Shown here one piece after another: positions 1 through 8,058 of a stretch of DNA of 43,098 bases; positions within the stretch are counted from its first letter, which is position 1; each line of letters begins with the position of its first letter. The DNA is taken from the NCBI GenBank assembly GCA_902496845.1, contig CABVCJ010000010.1:1-43098 (forward strand). Reading direction: 5' to 3'. The translations under genes were made by a program, and so were the position numbers. The stretch comes from an uncultured Collinsella sp. Its GTDB lineage: Bacteria; Actinomycetota; Coriobacteriia; Coriobacteriales; Coriobacteriaceae. The notes under the pieces are model-generated. The model saw nothing but the letters and a program-made list of their open reading frames with translations, made no database searches and was not told where the DNA came from.

Positions 1-82
1 TAAGTGGCCTTCTTTGCGTGCGGAACTCGCGACAAACCTAACCCATCTCGCCCACTCGGCGGGCACGGGGTCCAGGATTGTC

Positions 83-115
83 AAAAAAGCGGTCGGCGCG
101 CAGTGCGCCGACCGC
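83..115 (-). terminator. Rho-independent terminator of the gyrBA operon
   Basis: An 11-bp perfect stem (89-99 with 105-115, GCGGTCGGCGC arm) is followed on the minus strand by six T residues (complement of 83-88). It lies about 40 bases beyond the gyrA stop codon and should end gyrA transcription. Confidence 0.85.
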
Positions 116-155
116 CGATATATGGGGTCTGATATTTTCTACCAGCTAGGGCCTC

Positions 156-2903
156 TTACTCGTCTAGGAGATCCTCTGGCGTGTCGTTGCCGTCGCCTAG
201 GTCGACTGGGGTATTTTCGGCATCGACCGTTGCCTCGGCCTCGGCGCCTTCGCCTTCGGGCTTTTCCTTAGCTGCCGTCATGCGGGCGACAGCGCACACA
301 CGGTCGTTGGCGTCGACGGTCATCATCTTGACGCCCTGGGTGGCTCGGCCGGTCTGGCTAATCTCATCGGTCTTGACGCGAATGACCGTCGCGCCTTCCG
401 TCACGATGAACAGCTCGTGCTGCGGACCCACCGTCTTCATGGCCGCGAGGTTTCCCTTACGCTCGGTCATCTGGATGGTGTAGACGCCCTGACCGCCGCG
501 GTTCTGCTCCGGATAGTCCGCGACCGGCGTGCGCTTGCCGTAGCCGCGCTCGGTGATGACAAACAGGTCGCCGTTGCCGTTGGTAACCTCCATACCCAAA
601 ACGCTCACGCCGTCCTTCATGCTAATACCGCGAACGCCGCTGGTGTCGCGTCCCGTGGCGCGAACCTGGTCCCCGGGGAACATGATCGCCTTGCCTGCAG
701 TAGTGGCCAGGATGATCTTGTCGCCCTCGCGCACACGGCGCACGGCGAGCAGCGCGTCGTCGTCCCTCAGGTTGATGGCGATCAGGCCATCACGGCGGCT
801 GCGGTCGTAAGCGCTCATCACGGTCTTCTTGACCATGCCGCTCTTGGTGGCAAACATCAGGTACTCGTCGGCGGGGAACTCGCGACAGCTGATGACGCTC
901 GCGATCTTCTCGCCTTCCTCAAAGGGCAGCAGGTTGACGATCGCGGTGCCGCGCGCCTGGCGCGTACCCACCGGCAGCTCGTGCACCTTCAGGCGGTAGA
1001 CCTTGCCCTTGCTCGAGAAGAACAGCACGTACTCGTGCGTGGATGCGATAAACATCTCGTCGATGACGTCGTCCTCTTTAAGGTTGACGCCCGACACGCC
1101 CTTGCCGCCGCGCTTCTGGGCGCGGTAGGCAGCCACCGGGATGCGCTTCACGTAGCCGGTGTGGGTGATGGTCACGACCATGTCCTCGTCGGCGATGAGG
1201 TCCTCGACATCCAGATCCTTTTCGACATGGCTGATCTCGGTGCGGCGTTTGTCGCCGAACTTTTTCGAAATCTCGCGCATCTCCTCCTTGATGACGCCCA
1301 GGATCTTCTCCTCATGCGCCAGCAGGTCCTCGTAGTAGGCGATGGCGCGGCGCAGACCGTCCAGCTCTTCCTGGATCTTGTCGCGCTCCAGGCCAGTCAG
1401 GCGGCGCAGCTTCATCTCGAGGATGGCCGTGGTCTGCTCGGGCGTAAAGCCAAAGCGCTCGATCAGGCGGCCGCTTGCCTCGGAGTCGGTCTGCGAGGAA
1501 CGGATAATGCTGATGACCTCGTCGATATGGTCGAGAGCCATCAGATAGCCCTCGAGGATATGGGCGCGCGCCTGGGCCTTCTTAAGGTCAAAGCGGGTGC
1601 GGCGGGTGACGACGTCAACCTGGTGGTCGATGTAGTGCTGCAGCATCTCGCGCAGGCTCAGGCATTTGGGAACGCCGTTGACGAGCGCCAGGTTGTTGGC
1701 GCCAAAGGTCGTCTGTAGCGAGGTGTACTTATACAGGTTGTTGAGCACGACCTGCGGAATGACGCCCTTCTTGAGCTCGATGACCAGACGGATGCCCTTT
1801 TGGTTGGACTCGTCGCGCATGTCCGAGATGCCCTCGATGCGCTTGTCGTTCACGAGCTGGGCGATCTTCTCCTGCAGGGTGCCCTTGTTGACCATGTAAG
1901 GGATCTCGGTAAAGACCAGGCGGCTGCGGCCGGTCTTGGTGGATTCCACGTGGGCCTTGGCTCGCACGGTAATGGAGCCGCGACCGGTCTCGTAGCTCTG
2001 CCTAATGCCGGCGCTGCCCATGATGATGGCACCGGTGGGGAAGTCCGGACCGGGCATGATCTGCATAAGCTCGTCGACGGTGGCGTCGGGATTGTCGATC
2101 AGGTAGCAGGTGGCCTCGATCGCCTCGGTGAGGTTATGCGGGGCGATATTGGTGGCCATGCCGACGGCGATGCCCTGGCTGCCGTTGACCAGCAGGTTGG
2201 GAAAGCGCGCGGGCAGCGCCACGGGCTCGGCGAGCGACTCGTCGTAGTTGGGCTGCCAGTCGACGGTATCCTTTTGCAGGTCGCGCAGCAGCTCCATGGC
2301 AGGCTTTGCCAGGCGGCTCTCGGTATAACGCATGGCCGCCGCGCCGTCGCCATCGATGTTGCCGAAGTTGCCGTGGCCATCGATGAGCGGTGTGCGCATG
2401 GAGAACCACTGCGCCAGACGAACCATGGCCTCGTAAACCGCGGAGTCACCGTGCGGATGGTACTTGCCGATAACTTCGCCGACCGTCCAGGCCGACTTCT
2501 TATGCGGGCGGTTGGGGTAGATGCCGCTCTCGTTCATGGCGTACAGGATGCGGCGGTGCACCGGCTTTAGGCCGTCGCGCACGTCCGGCAGGGCGCGCGC
2601 CGTGATGACCGACATCGAGTACTCGATGAACGACTGCTTCATCTCGCGGCCGAACTCCGAAATCTGGAGCTGACCGCCGTTGATATCCTCGCCGGCCGAG
2701 GCGCCGCGGTCGACCGCACCGAAGCTCTCCTCGAGCTCGGCGTCGTCATCCTCATCCTCTTCATCCTCGGCGTCGGGGTTATAGGAATTCGGATCGCCGT
2801 CCTCGCCCTGCTCAGCGCGGGCGAGCAGGCGCTTCAGATCATCGGGCATGCCGGCGTCGCCGGCCTCGTCCACACCCTCGTTGTTGTTGATATCGTCTGC
2901 CAC
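156..2903 (-). CDS. gyrA: DNA gyrase subunit A
   Basis: Subunit A of the type II topoisomerase that introduces negative supercoils; it carries the DNA cleavage-religation centre. The conserved core starts near residue 79 (LQISEFGREMKQSFIEYS). The catalytic tyrosine is Y193 in AAAMRYTESR, and the quinolone region reads HPHGDSAVYEAMVR (S154, E158), which looks wild type. A GyrA box, QKRGGKG, marks the C-terminal DNA-wrapping domain, so this is gyrase and not topoisomerase IV ParC. The first ~77 residues are an acidic, probably disordered extension (long D/E runs at 44-60) not present in the classical enzymes; the C-terminal tail is acidic too. The GTG start has an AGGAGG site 5 bases upstream and lies 11 bases after gyrB, so the two are cotranscribed. 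Confidence 0.97.
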   Translation of the reverse strand: MADDINNNEGVDEAGDAGMPDDLKRLLARAEQGEDGDPNSYNPDAEDEEDEDDDAELEESFGAVDRGASAGEDINGGQLQISEFGREMKQSFIEYSMSVITARALPDVRDGLKPVHRRILYAMNESGIYPNRPHKKSAWTVGEVIGKYHPHGDSAVYEAMVRLAQWFSMRTPLIDGHGNFGNIDGDGAAAMRYTESRLAKPAMELLRDLQKDTVDWQPNYDESLAEPVALPARFPNLLVNGSQGIAVGMATNIAPHNLTEAIEATCYLIDNPDATVDELMQIMPGPDFPTGAIIMGSAGIRQSYETGRGSITVRAKAHVESTKTGRSRLVFTEIPYMVNKGTLQEKIAQLVNDKRIEGISDMRDESNQKGIRLVIELKKGVIPQVVLNNLYKYTSLQTTFGANNLALVNGVPKCLSLREMLQHYIDHQVDVVTRRTRFDLKKAQARAHILEGYLMALDHIDEVISIIRSSQTDSEASGRLIERFGFTPEQTTAILEMKLRRLTGLERDKIQEELDGLRRAIAYYEDLLAHEEKILGVIKEEMREISKKFGDKRRTEISHVEKDLDVEDLIADEDMVVTITHTGYVKRIPVAAYRAQKRGGKGVSGVNLKEDDVIDEMFIASTHEYVLFFSSKGKVYRLKVHELPVGTRQARGTAIVNLLPFEEGEKIASVISCREFPADEYLMFATKSGMVKKTVMSAYDRSRRDGLIAINLRDDDALLAVRRVREGDKIILATTAGKAIMFPGDQVRATGRDTSGVRGISMKDGVSVLGMEVTNGNGDLFVITERGYGKRTPVADYPEQNRGGQGVYTIQMTERKGNLAAMKTVGPQHELFIVTEGATVIRVKTDEISQTGRATQGVKMMTVDANDRVCAVARMTAAKEKPEGEGAEAEATVDAENTPVDLGDGNDTPEDLLDE

Positions 2904-2914
2904 GTTACCTCCTC

Positions 2915-4945
2915 TTAAGCGTCAAGGAACCGAGCATCATGCGCATGCTTTTCAATGTACTCGCGGCGATAGCCGACCTCGGAACCCATGAGCTCGCGCA
3001 CGGCGCGGTCCGCCACCACGGCGTCCTCGATCGACACGCGCTGCAGGATACGGGTCTTGGGGTCCATCGTCGTCGAGGCAAGCTGCTTGGGGTCCATCTC
3101 GCCCAGGCCCTTGTAGCGCTGAACGGTATAGCCCTTGCGCTTCTTGGTGATCTTGCCGTCCTTGGCCTTGCCGTCCTCGTCGTTGTCGTCGGGGTTCAGG
3201 CCCAGGCTCTGAATGGTGTCGCGCAGAATCTCGTCTTCGGGCTGGCGGCCGTTGGGATACACGTAATGGATCTTGTTGCGTACCTTAATGCCAAAGATGG
3301 GCGGGCAGGCAACATAGACATAGCCGGCATCGATCAGCGGGCGCATGTACTTGTAGAAGAACGTCAGCAGCAGGATGCGGATATGCGCACCGTCAACGTC
3401 TGCATCGGTCATGATGATGATCTTGTGGTAGCGCGCCTTGCTGATATCGAAGTCGCCACCGTCGCCGGCGCTCGTCGTGACGCCGCAGCCGATCGCGGTG
3501 ATCAGGGATTGGATGGTGTCGCTCGAGAACGCGCGGTGGTCACCCACGCGCTCGACGTTCAAAATCTTGCCGCGCAGGGGCAGAATCGCCTGGATGTCTC
3601 GGCGACGGCCGTCCTTGGCCGAACCGCCTGCCGAGTCGCCCTCTACGATAAAGAGCTCGGTCAGCTCGGCATCGCGTACCGAGCAGTCGGCGAGCTTGCC
3701 GGGCAGCGACGCCGTCTCGAGCAGGCTCTTGCGGCGGGTCGCCTCGCGCGCCTTGCGGGCGGCGTTGCGGGCCTTGCATGCCTGCTGGGCCTTCTTGACG
3801 ATCTCGCGGGCGGGTTTGGGATGCTCCTCCAGATAATCGGTCAGCCCATCGGTCACGATCTTGAGCGTGAGCGCGCGCATGTAGGAGCTGCCGAGCTTGG
3901 CCTTGGTTTGGCCCTCAAACTGCGGGTCGGGCAGCTTGACCGAGATGACGGCCGAAAGCCCCTCGCGCACGTCGTCGCCGCTCAGGTTGGCCTCCTTCTC
4001 CTTGAGTAGGTTCTGCTTGCGAGCGTAATCGTTGATCACGCGGGTGAGAGCGGTGCGGAAACCCTCGAGATGCATGCCGCCCTCGGGGGTGTAGATGTCG
4101 TTGGCAAACGACATGACGTTCTCGCCGTAGCCGGCATTCCACTGCAGGGACACCTCGACCTCGCCCATCTTGGTCACGGGCGCATCCGGATCCGACTTGC
4201 CCTCGATATAGATGGGCTCCTTGAAGGCCTCGGGAACGTCTTTGCCGTCGTTGAGGAACTTGACGAAGTCGATGATGCCGCCCTCGTAGCAGAACTCCTC
4301 CACGTGGGGAGTCGCCTCGCGCTCGTCGGTCAGCACAATCTTTAGATTCTTATTGAGGAACGCCGTCTCCTGCAGACGGTTGTGCAGCGTATCGAAATCG
4401 TAGACACAGGTCTCGAAAATCTCGTCGTCGGGCCAGAAGCTGACGGTGGTACCCGTCGAATCCGAGGTGCCCACGACCTCCATCTTCTTGACGGTCTTGC
4501 CGCGCGAGAACTCCATCTCGTAGACGCTGCCATCACGGCGCACCTGCACGACCACGCGCTTGGACAGTGCGTTGACGACGGAGATGCCCACGCCGTGCAG
4601 TCCGCCCGAGACCTTGTAGGCCGAGTTATCGAACTTACCGCCGGCGTGCAGGATCGTCATAACGACCTCGAGCGTCGGGATCTTTTTGATGGGATGCTCG
4701 TCGACGGGGATGCCTCGCCCGTTGTCGACGACCGTGATGGAGTTGTCAGCGTGGACCGTCACGTGAATCTCGGTGCAGAAACCGGCCATGGCCTCGTCAA
4801 CGGAGTTGTCAACGATCTCCCACACCAGGTGATGCAGGCCGCTGGCGCTCGTCGAGCCGATATACATGCCCGGGCGCTTACGAACGGCCTCGAGACCTTC
4901 GAGAATCTTAATCTCGCCGCCATCGTAATCGTTTTCGTTTGCCAC
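2915..4945 (-). CDS. gyrB: DNA gyrase subunit B
   Basis: ATPase subunit of DNA gyrase; ATP-driven dimer closure moves the transported DNA duplex. The N-terminal GHKL fold shows EGLEAVRKRPGMYIG, the N box EIVDNSVDEA and GGLHGVGISVVNALS. The TOPRIM domain shows EGDSAGGSAK, ILPLRGKILNVE and the metal site DADVDGAHI; the C-terminal block is YKGLGEMDP. Length (676 residues) is slightly above usual because of a charged insert just before the YKGLGEMDP motif. The GTG start is preceded by GAAGGAGG. A terminator lies between the upstream DUF721 gene and gyrB, so gyrBA probably has its own promoter within 4946-4993; I could not identify it with confidence. Confidence 0.97.
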   Translation of the reverse strand: MANENDYDGGEIKILEGLEAVRKRPGMYIGSTSASGLHHLVWEIVDNSVDEAMAGFCTEIHVTVHADNSITVVDNGRGIPVDEHPIKKIPTLEVVMTILHAGGKFDNSAYKVSGGLHGVGISVVNALSKRVVVQVRRDGSVYEMEFSRGKTVKKMEVVGTSDSTGTTVSFWPDDEIFETCVYDFDTLHNRLQETAFLNKNLKIVLTDEREATPHVEEFCYEGGIIDFVKFLNDGKDVPEAFKEPIYIEGKSDPDAPVTKMGEVEVSLQWNAGYGENVMSFANDIYTPEGGMHLEGFRTALTRVINDYARKQNLLKEKEANLSGDDVREGLSAVISVKLPDPQFEGQTKAKLGSSYMRALTLKIVTDGLTDYLEEHPKPAREIVKKAQQACKARNAARKAREATRRKSLLETASLPGKLADCSVRDAELTELFIVEGDSAGGSAKDGRRRDIQAILPLRGKILNVERVGDHRAFSSDTIQSLITAIGCGVTTSAGDGGDFDISKARYHKIIIMTDADVDGAHIRILLLTFFYKYMRPLIDAGYVYVACPPIFGIKVRNKIHYVYPNGRQPEDEILRDTIQSLGLNPDDNDEDGKAKDGKITKKRKGYTVQRYKGLGEMDPKQLASTTMDPKTRILQRVSIEDAVVADRAVRELMGSEVGYRREYIEKHAHDARFLDA

Positions 4946-4993
4946 ACGTCCTCCTTCAGCTAAGAAAATGTGTACAGCCTTACTAGTTTATCG

Positions 4994-5022
4994 TAAAAAA
5001 ATACCCTCGGGAGCGAGGGTAT
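4994..5022 (-). terminator. Terminator between the DUF721 gene and gyrB
   Basis: The inverted repeat ATACCCTCG (5001-5009) / CGAGGGTAT (5014-5022) is followed on the minus strand by seven T residues. It should separate the dnaA-dnaN-recF-DUF721 transcript from gyrBA. Confidence 0.85.
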
Positions 5023-5050
5023 TTGGCTCTACAAGGCCACCAGATGCGAT

Positions 5051-5614
5051 TTAAGGCTCTTTCTTGCTTTGCACGCCCTTGGCCCACTCGGCACTAGCTC
5101 TCATGGCATTCTCGAGGGCCTCGCGCAGTTTTTGATCTTCGATGGGCGCCACTTGGCGCTCAATCTCGCCGCGTTCGGCCTCACTGAGATCGGCGTGCGG
5201 AGCCGGCGGGCGCTCGGTCACGGCTGGGCGCAGGCGCTCCTTGGCAGCCGGCGGCGTGTGACCGGGTGCGGTGGTTTTGAACACCAGGCCGTCCACATGC
5301 GCGCCGGCCCGCTCCATGCGTGCCCGGATGATCTCGCGCAGCAGCGTCATCTCCTGCGTCCACGAGGGCGAATCGAGATACACCAGCAGCTCATTGGACT
5401 CGGGCAGGTAGCGCAGGCCCGTCACGTGGCGTCCCTCGCGCGTGCCCGAGCACACCGCATTCCAGGCGCGATAGACCGCACGAGATCCCTCTGCAGCCTC
5501 CATTTGCGCGCGGCGCTCAGGTGTCGCGGCCGCCAGGATGCGCTGACGCTCGGCATCCAAAAAGCCGCCAAAGGCAACCGTTCCGTTCTCGCGCTCGTAA
5601 TTAGCACGTCTCAC
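5051..5614 (-). CDS. DUF721 (DciA-like) protein
   Basis: 187 residues. The middle part (~48-113) carries the DUF721 pattern: a WNAVCSG segment, then VTGLRYLPESNELLVYLDS and SWTQEMTLLREIIRARM. DUF721 proteins next to recF and gyrB in actinobacteria belong to the DciA family, loaders of the replicative helicase DnaB where DnaC/DnaI is absent. The start overlaps the recF stop by 14 bases, so translation is coupled. The C-terminal third (~120-187) is proline- and charge-rich and probably flexible. Family assignment rests on pattern and gene position; the helicase-loading role is taken from the family. Confidence 0.8.
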   Translation of the reverse strand: MRRANYERENGTVAFGGFLDAERQRILAAATPERRAQMEAAEGSRAVYRAWNAVCSGTREGRHVTGLRYLPESNELLVYLDSPSWTQEMTLLREIIRARMERAGAHVDGLVFKTTAPGHTPPAAKERLRPAVTERPPAPHADLSEAERGEIERQVAPIEDQKLREALENAMRASAEWAKGVQSKKEP

Positions 5615-6707
5615 CCATGCTCACCACCTTGGCTCGATCAAGCAGGTCATCGGTAAAATACCCCAGATTGGTGGTGGTTATGACCGTCTGGATATCATCA
5701 CCGATCAGCTGCAGAAAAGCGCCTCGCCGCCCGGCATCGAGCTCGCTCATCACGTCGTCCAAAAGCAGCAGTGGCGCGGTGCCCAGGATATCGCGCGCCA
5801 CGGCCACTTCTGCCACCTTCCAGGCAAGCACCAGCGTTCGCTGCTGGCCCTGGCTGGCAAATGAACGAGCGGAGCGACCCGCCACGGTAAATTCAATCTC
5901 GTCGCGATGCGGTCCCACCAACGTCACGCCGCGGCGAATTTCCTCGTCGGCGTGCTCATCAAGGGCGGCCAGCATGCGCTCGTATGCCCAGTCCTTAAGT
6001 TCCTCGCGCCCCTCGGTTTGAGGTAAATCCCCCAGTGTGGATACATAGGACACGCCTGCGTCCTCGCCGGACGCCACCTGCCCATACGCGGCGCGCACAT
6101 GGCCCGCCAGTCGGTCGAGCAGGGCCAAACGATGCACGAGCAGGGCTGACCCGGCGCGGGCGATGGAGTCATTCCACGCACCGAGCATCTCGCGGCAGCA
6201 CCAGGTCTCCTTGAGCAGGGCGTTGCGCTGCGTCACGCAACGCCCGTAGGTGCTCACCAGGTCGGCGTAACGGGCGCTCAGTTGCACGCCAAAGTCATCG
6301 AGGGCGGCGCGGCGCACGCTGGCGCCGCGCTTGACCATATCCAGATGATCGGGGCAAAACAGCACGCTCGGCATAACCCCGCGCACGCCGGCAGCCGAGC
6401 ACCTCTTGCCGTTACGGCTAAACGAGCGCTTGCCGTCCTCAACACCCAGCCCCATATCGAGCACGCGGCCATCGCCCTCGAGCCTCAACGCGAGCCTGCA
6501 CGAGCCCGTGCCATCGTGCACGAGCTCGGTAGCGGTGGGATGCCTAAACGAGGCGCCGCTCGTCAAAAGCTGCAGCGCCTCTATGAGGTTGGTCTTTCCC
6601 GCCGCGTTGGGTCCCGCAAGCACCGTCACGCCTTCGTCCAGGTCAAGACGGTAGCTATCGAAACTGCGGTAGCGCGCGACGGAAAGGTTGCGGGCAAACA
6701 TGGTCAT
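5601..6707 (-). CDS. recF: DNA replication and repair protein RecF
   Basis: SMC-like ATPase that helps load RecA at single-strand gaps. Walker A is AGPNAAGKTN (G32-T39 region), the ABC signature is FASQGQQRTLVLAWK, and Walker B is PLLLLDDVMSELD. Length of 368 residues is normal. The proposed start ATG at 6707 is followed by a second ATG two codons on (MTMFARN), and either could be used. The gene begins 9 bases after the dnaN stop and its end overlaps the DUF721 gene, which fits the usual dnaA-dnaN-recF operon. Confidence 0.96.
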   Translation of the reverse strand: MTMFARNLSVARYRSFDSYRLDLDEGVTVLAGPNAAGKTNLIEALQLLTSGASFRHPTATELVHDGTGSCRLALRLEGDGRVLDMGLGVEDGKRSFSRNGKRCSAAGVRGVMPSVLFCPDHLDMVKRGASVRRAALDDFGVQLSARYADLVSTYGRCVTQRNALLKETWCCREMLGAWNDSIARAGSALLVHRLALLDRLAGHVRAAYGQVASGEDAGVSYVSTLGDLPQTEGREELKDWAYERMLAALDEHADEEIRRGVTLVGPHRDEIEFTVAGRSARSFASQGQQRTLVLAWKVAEVAVARDILGTAPLLLLDDVMSELDAGRRGAFLQLIGDDIQTVITTTNLGYFTDDLLDRAKVVSMGETC

Positions 6708-6716
6708 GGCGCAGCG

Positions 6717-7820
6717 CTAGATGCGAACCGGCATGACCAGGTACAGATAGTTGATCTTGTCGTAGGACTTAAAGATACCCGCCTGCGAGTAGCTCTTGAG
6801 CTCCAGCGTGATCTCCTTCTCCTTGGATAGGGCATTGAGGCAGCCAAAGATGTAGTGGTAGTTAAAGGCGATGGTGCCCGACTCGCCCTCGGCCTCGACA
6901 TCGATTGTCTCCTGCGCCAGATCCTGGTCATTGGAGATGGAGGACAGGCCCATCTGGCCGTTCTCGACATCGATCTCGAACTTGACTGCGGGGTTCGCGC
7001 TCGCGATGACCGCCACGCGCTTGAGGGCGGCATTAAAAGCCGCCACGTCGATCTTGACGCTCGTCACGCACGAATCGGGGATGAGCTGCTTGTAGTTGGG
7101 GTACACGCCCTCGATACGGCGCGACACGTAGGTGGTGTTGCCGGCCTCAAAGACAACCTGGGTGTCGGTGGCGCCGATCATGATGGTCGCCTGGCTGGCC
7201 ATGATGCTCAGGGCGTCGTTGAAGGCGTCGGCCGGAACGTTGAGCTCAAAGGACCCCTCGAGCGTCGAGGTCTCGACCTGGGTGTCGCATACAGCCAGAC
7301 GGAAGGAGTCGGTTGCCACCAGGCGCACGGTGTTGTTCTCGACCTTCATGTGCACGCCTCCCAGGATGGGGCGGGCCTTATCAGTCGAAGTGACGCGCCA
7401 CACGCGGCCGACCATCTCGGACAGGATATCGGTCGGGAGCTCCACCGCACTTTCGATGGCATAGGCGGGGAACTCGGGGAAATCGTTGGCGTCGAGCGTG
7501 TTGAGGCGGAAGGAGCTCTTCTCGCATCCGATCTGCACCTGACGCTCCGAGAGCTCAAAGGTAACCGGGGCGTCGGGAAGGGTCTTCGTAATGTTCGAGA
7601 GCATCTTGCAGGGAATCACCATCTCGCCCTCTTCTTCGACATGCGCGGCAATGCGATGACGAATCGAGATGGTGTAGTTAGAGGTTTGGAATTCCAAGAT
7701 GCCGTCCTGCGCCTTAACGAGCACGCCCGACAGGATGGGAAGGGTAGATGCCGAAGCGACGCCTTTCATAACGACGCCGATGGCTTGCGTGAGCGAGCTT
7801 TGGCTGACGGTGAACTTCAT
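6717..7820 (-). CDS. dnaN: DNA polymerase III sliding clamp (beta)
   Basis: Ring-shaped processivity clamp for DNA polymerase III. The start MKFTVSQSSLTQAIGVV and C-terminal end YLVMPVRI are typical, and the length (367 residues) is standard. The ATG at 7820 has a GAAAGG ribosome site about 10 bases upstream. The 238-base gap to dnaA holds an AT-rich tract and DnaA-box-like sequences (described separately), so dnaN expression and origin function share this interval. Confidence 0.97.
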   Translation of the reverse strand: MKFTVSQSSLTQAIGVVMKGVASASTLPILSGVLVKAQDGILEFQTSNYTISIRHRIAAHVEEEGEMVIPCKMLSNITKTLPDAPVTFELSERQVQIGCEKSSFRLNTLDANDFPEFPAYAIESAVELPTDILSEMVGRVWRVTSTDKARPILGGVHMKVENNTVRLVATDSFRLAVCDTQVETSTLEGSFELNVPADAFNDALSIMASQATIMIGATDTQVVFEAGNTTYVSRRIEGVYPNYKQLIPDSCVTSVKIDVAAFNAALKRVAVIASANPAVKFEIDVENGQMGLSSISNDQDLAQETIDVEAEGESGTIAFNYHYIFGCLNALSKEKEITLELKSYSQAGIFKSYDKINYLYLVMPVRI

Positions 7821-7822
7821 CT

Positions 7823-7867
7823 TTTAATACCTTTCTATAGATATAAATATCTTAATAATAGTAATAG
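7823..7867. other. AT-rich putative DNA unwinding element with TAA/TAG triplets
   Basis: In a GC-rich neighbourhood this 45-base tract is almost entirely A/T. At 7853-7867 it reads as five consecutive triplets on the plus strand: TAA TAA TAG TAA TAG. Bacterial DnaA-trio elements have the form 5'-TA(G/A)-3', running towards the DnaA boxes; the boxes here lie to the right (7953-8043), so the polarity is right. The role as unwinding site is inferred. The same bases also form the dnaN leader. Confidence 0.5.
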
Positions 7868-7952
7868 CACTGACGAAACTGTTGATTACTCCCAAAAGCG
7901 CTGGTCAACCCCAAAAAGAGAATCGACAGCGCCCTGTGCGCAACCGACCGTG

Positions 7953-8043
7953 TTTTCCACGTTCAAAACCTGCGGAAAACTTTTCATCGCCTTGTGGCGA
8001 GTTTTAGACATGTTATGCCCGGCGTTTCGACAAGTTTTCAACA
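7953..8043. other. DnaA-box cluster in the dnaA-dnaN gap
   Basis: Box-like 9-mers seen here: TTTTCCACG (7953-7961, plus), TTTTCCGCA (7971-7979, minus), TTTTCATCG (7981-7989, plus), TTTTAGACA (8002-8010, plus), GTTTCGACA (8024-8032, plus) and TTTTCAACA (8035-8043, plus). None is the classical TTATCCACA; the shared pattern is TTTTCNACA. The same pattern recurs upstream of the dnaA operon. Probably one half of a bipartite oriC. Confidence 0.6.
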
Positions 8044-8058
8044 GGTGTCTCTATTTCC

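Noticed and set aside
417..1718. A long plus-strand frame within gyrA
   Set aside because: It is a mirror of the gyrA frame with no start signal or known motifs; similar shadows in gyrB, dnaA and recF are likewise ignored.
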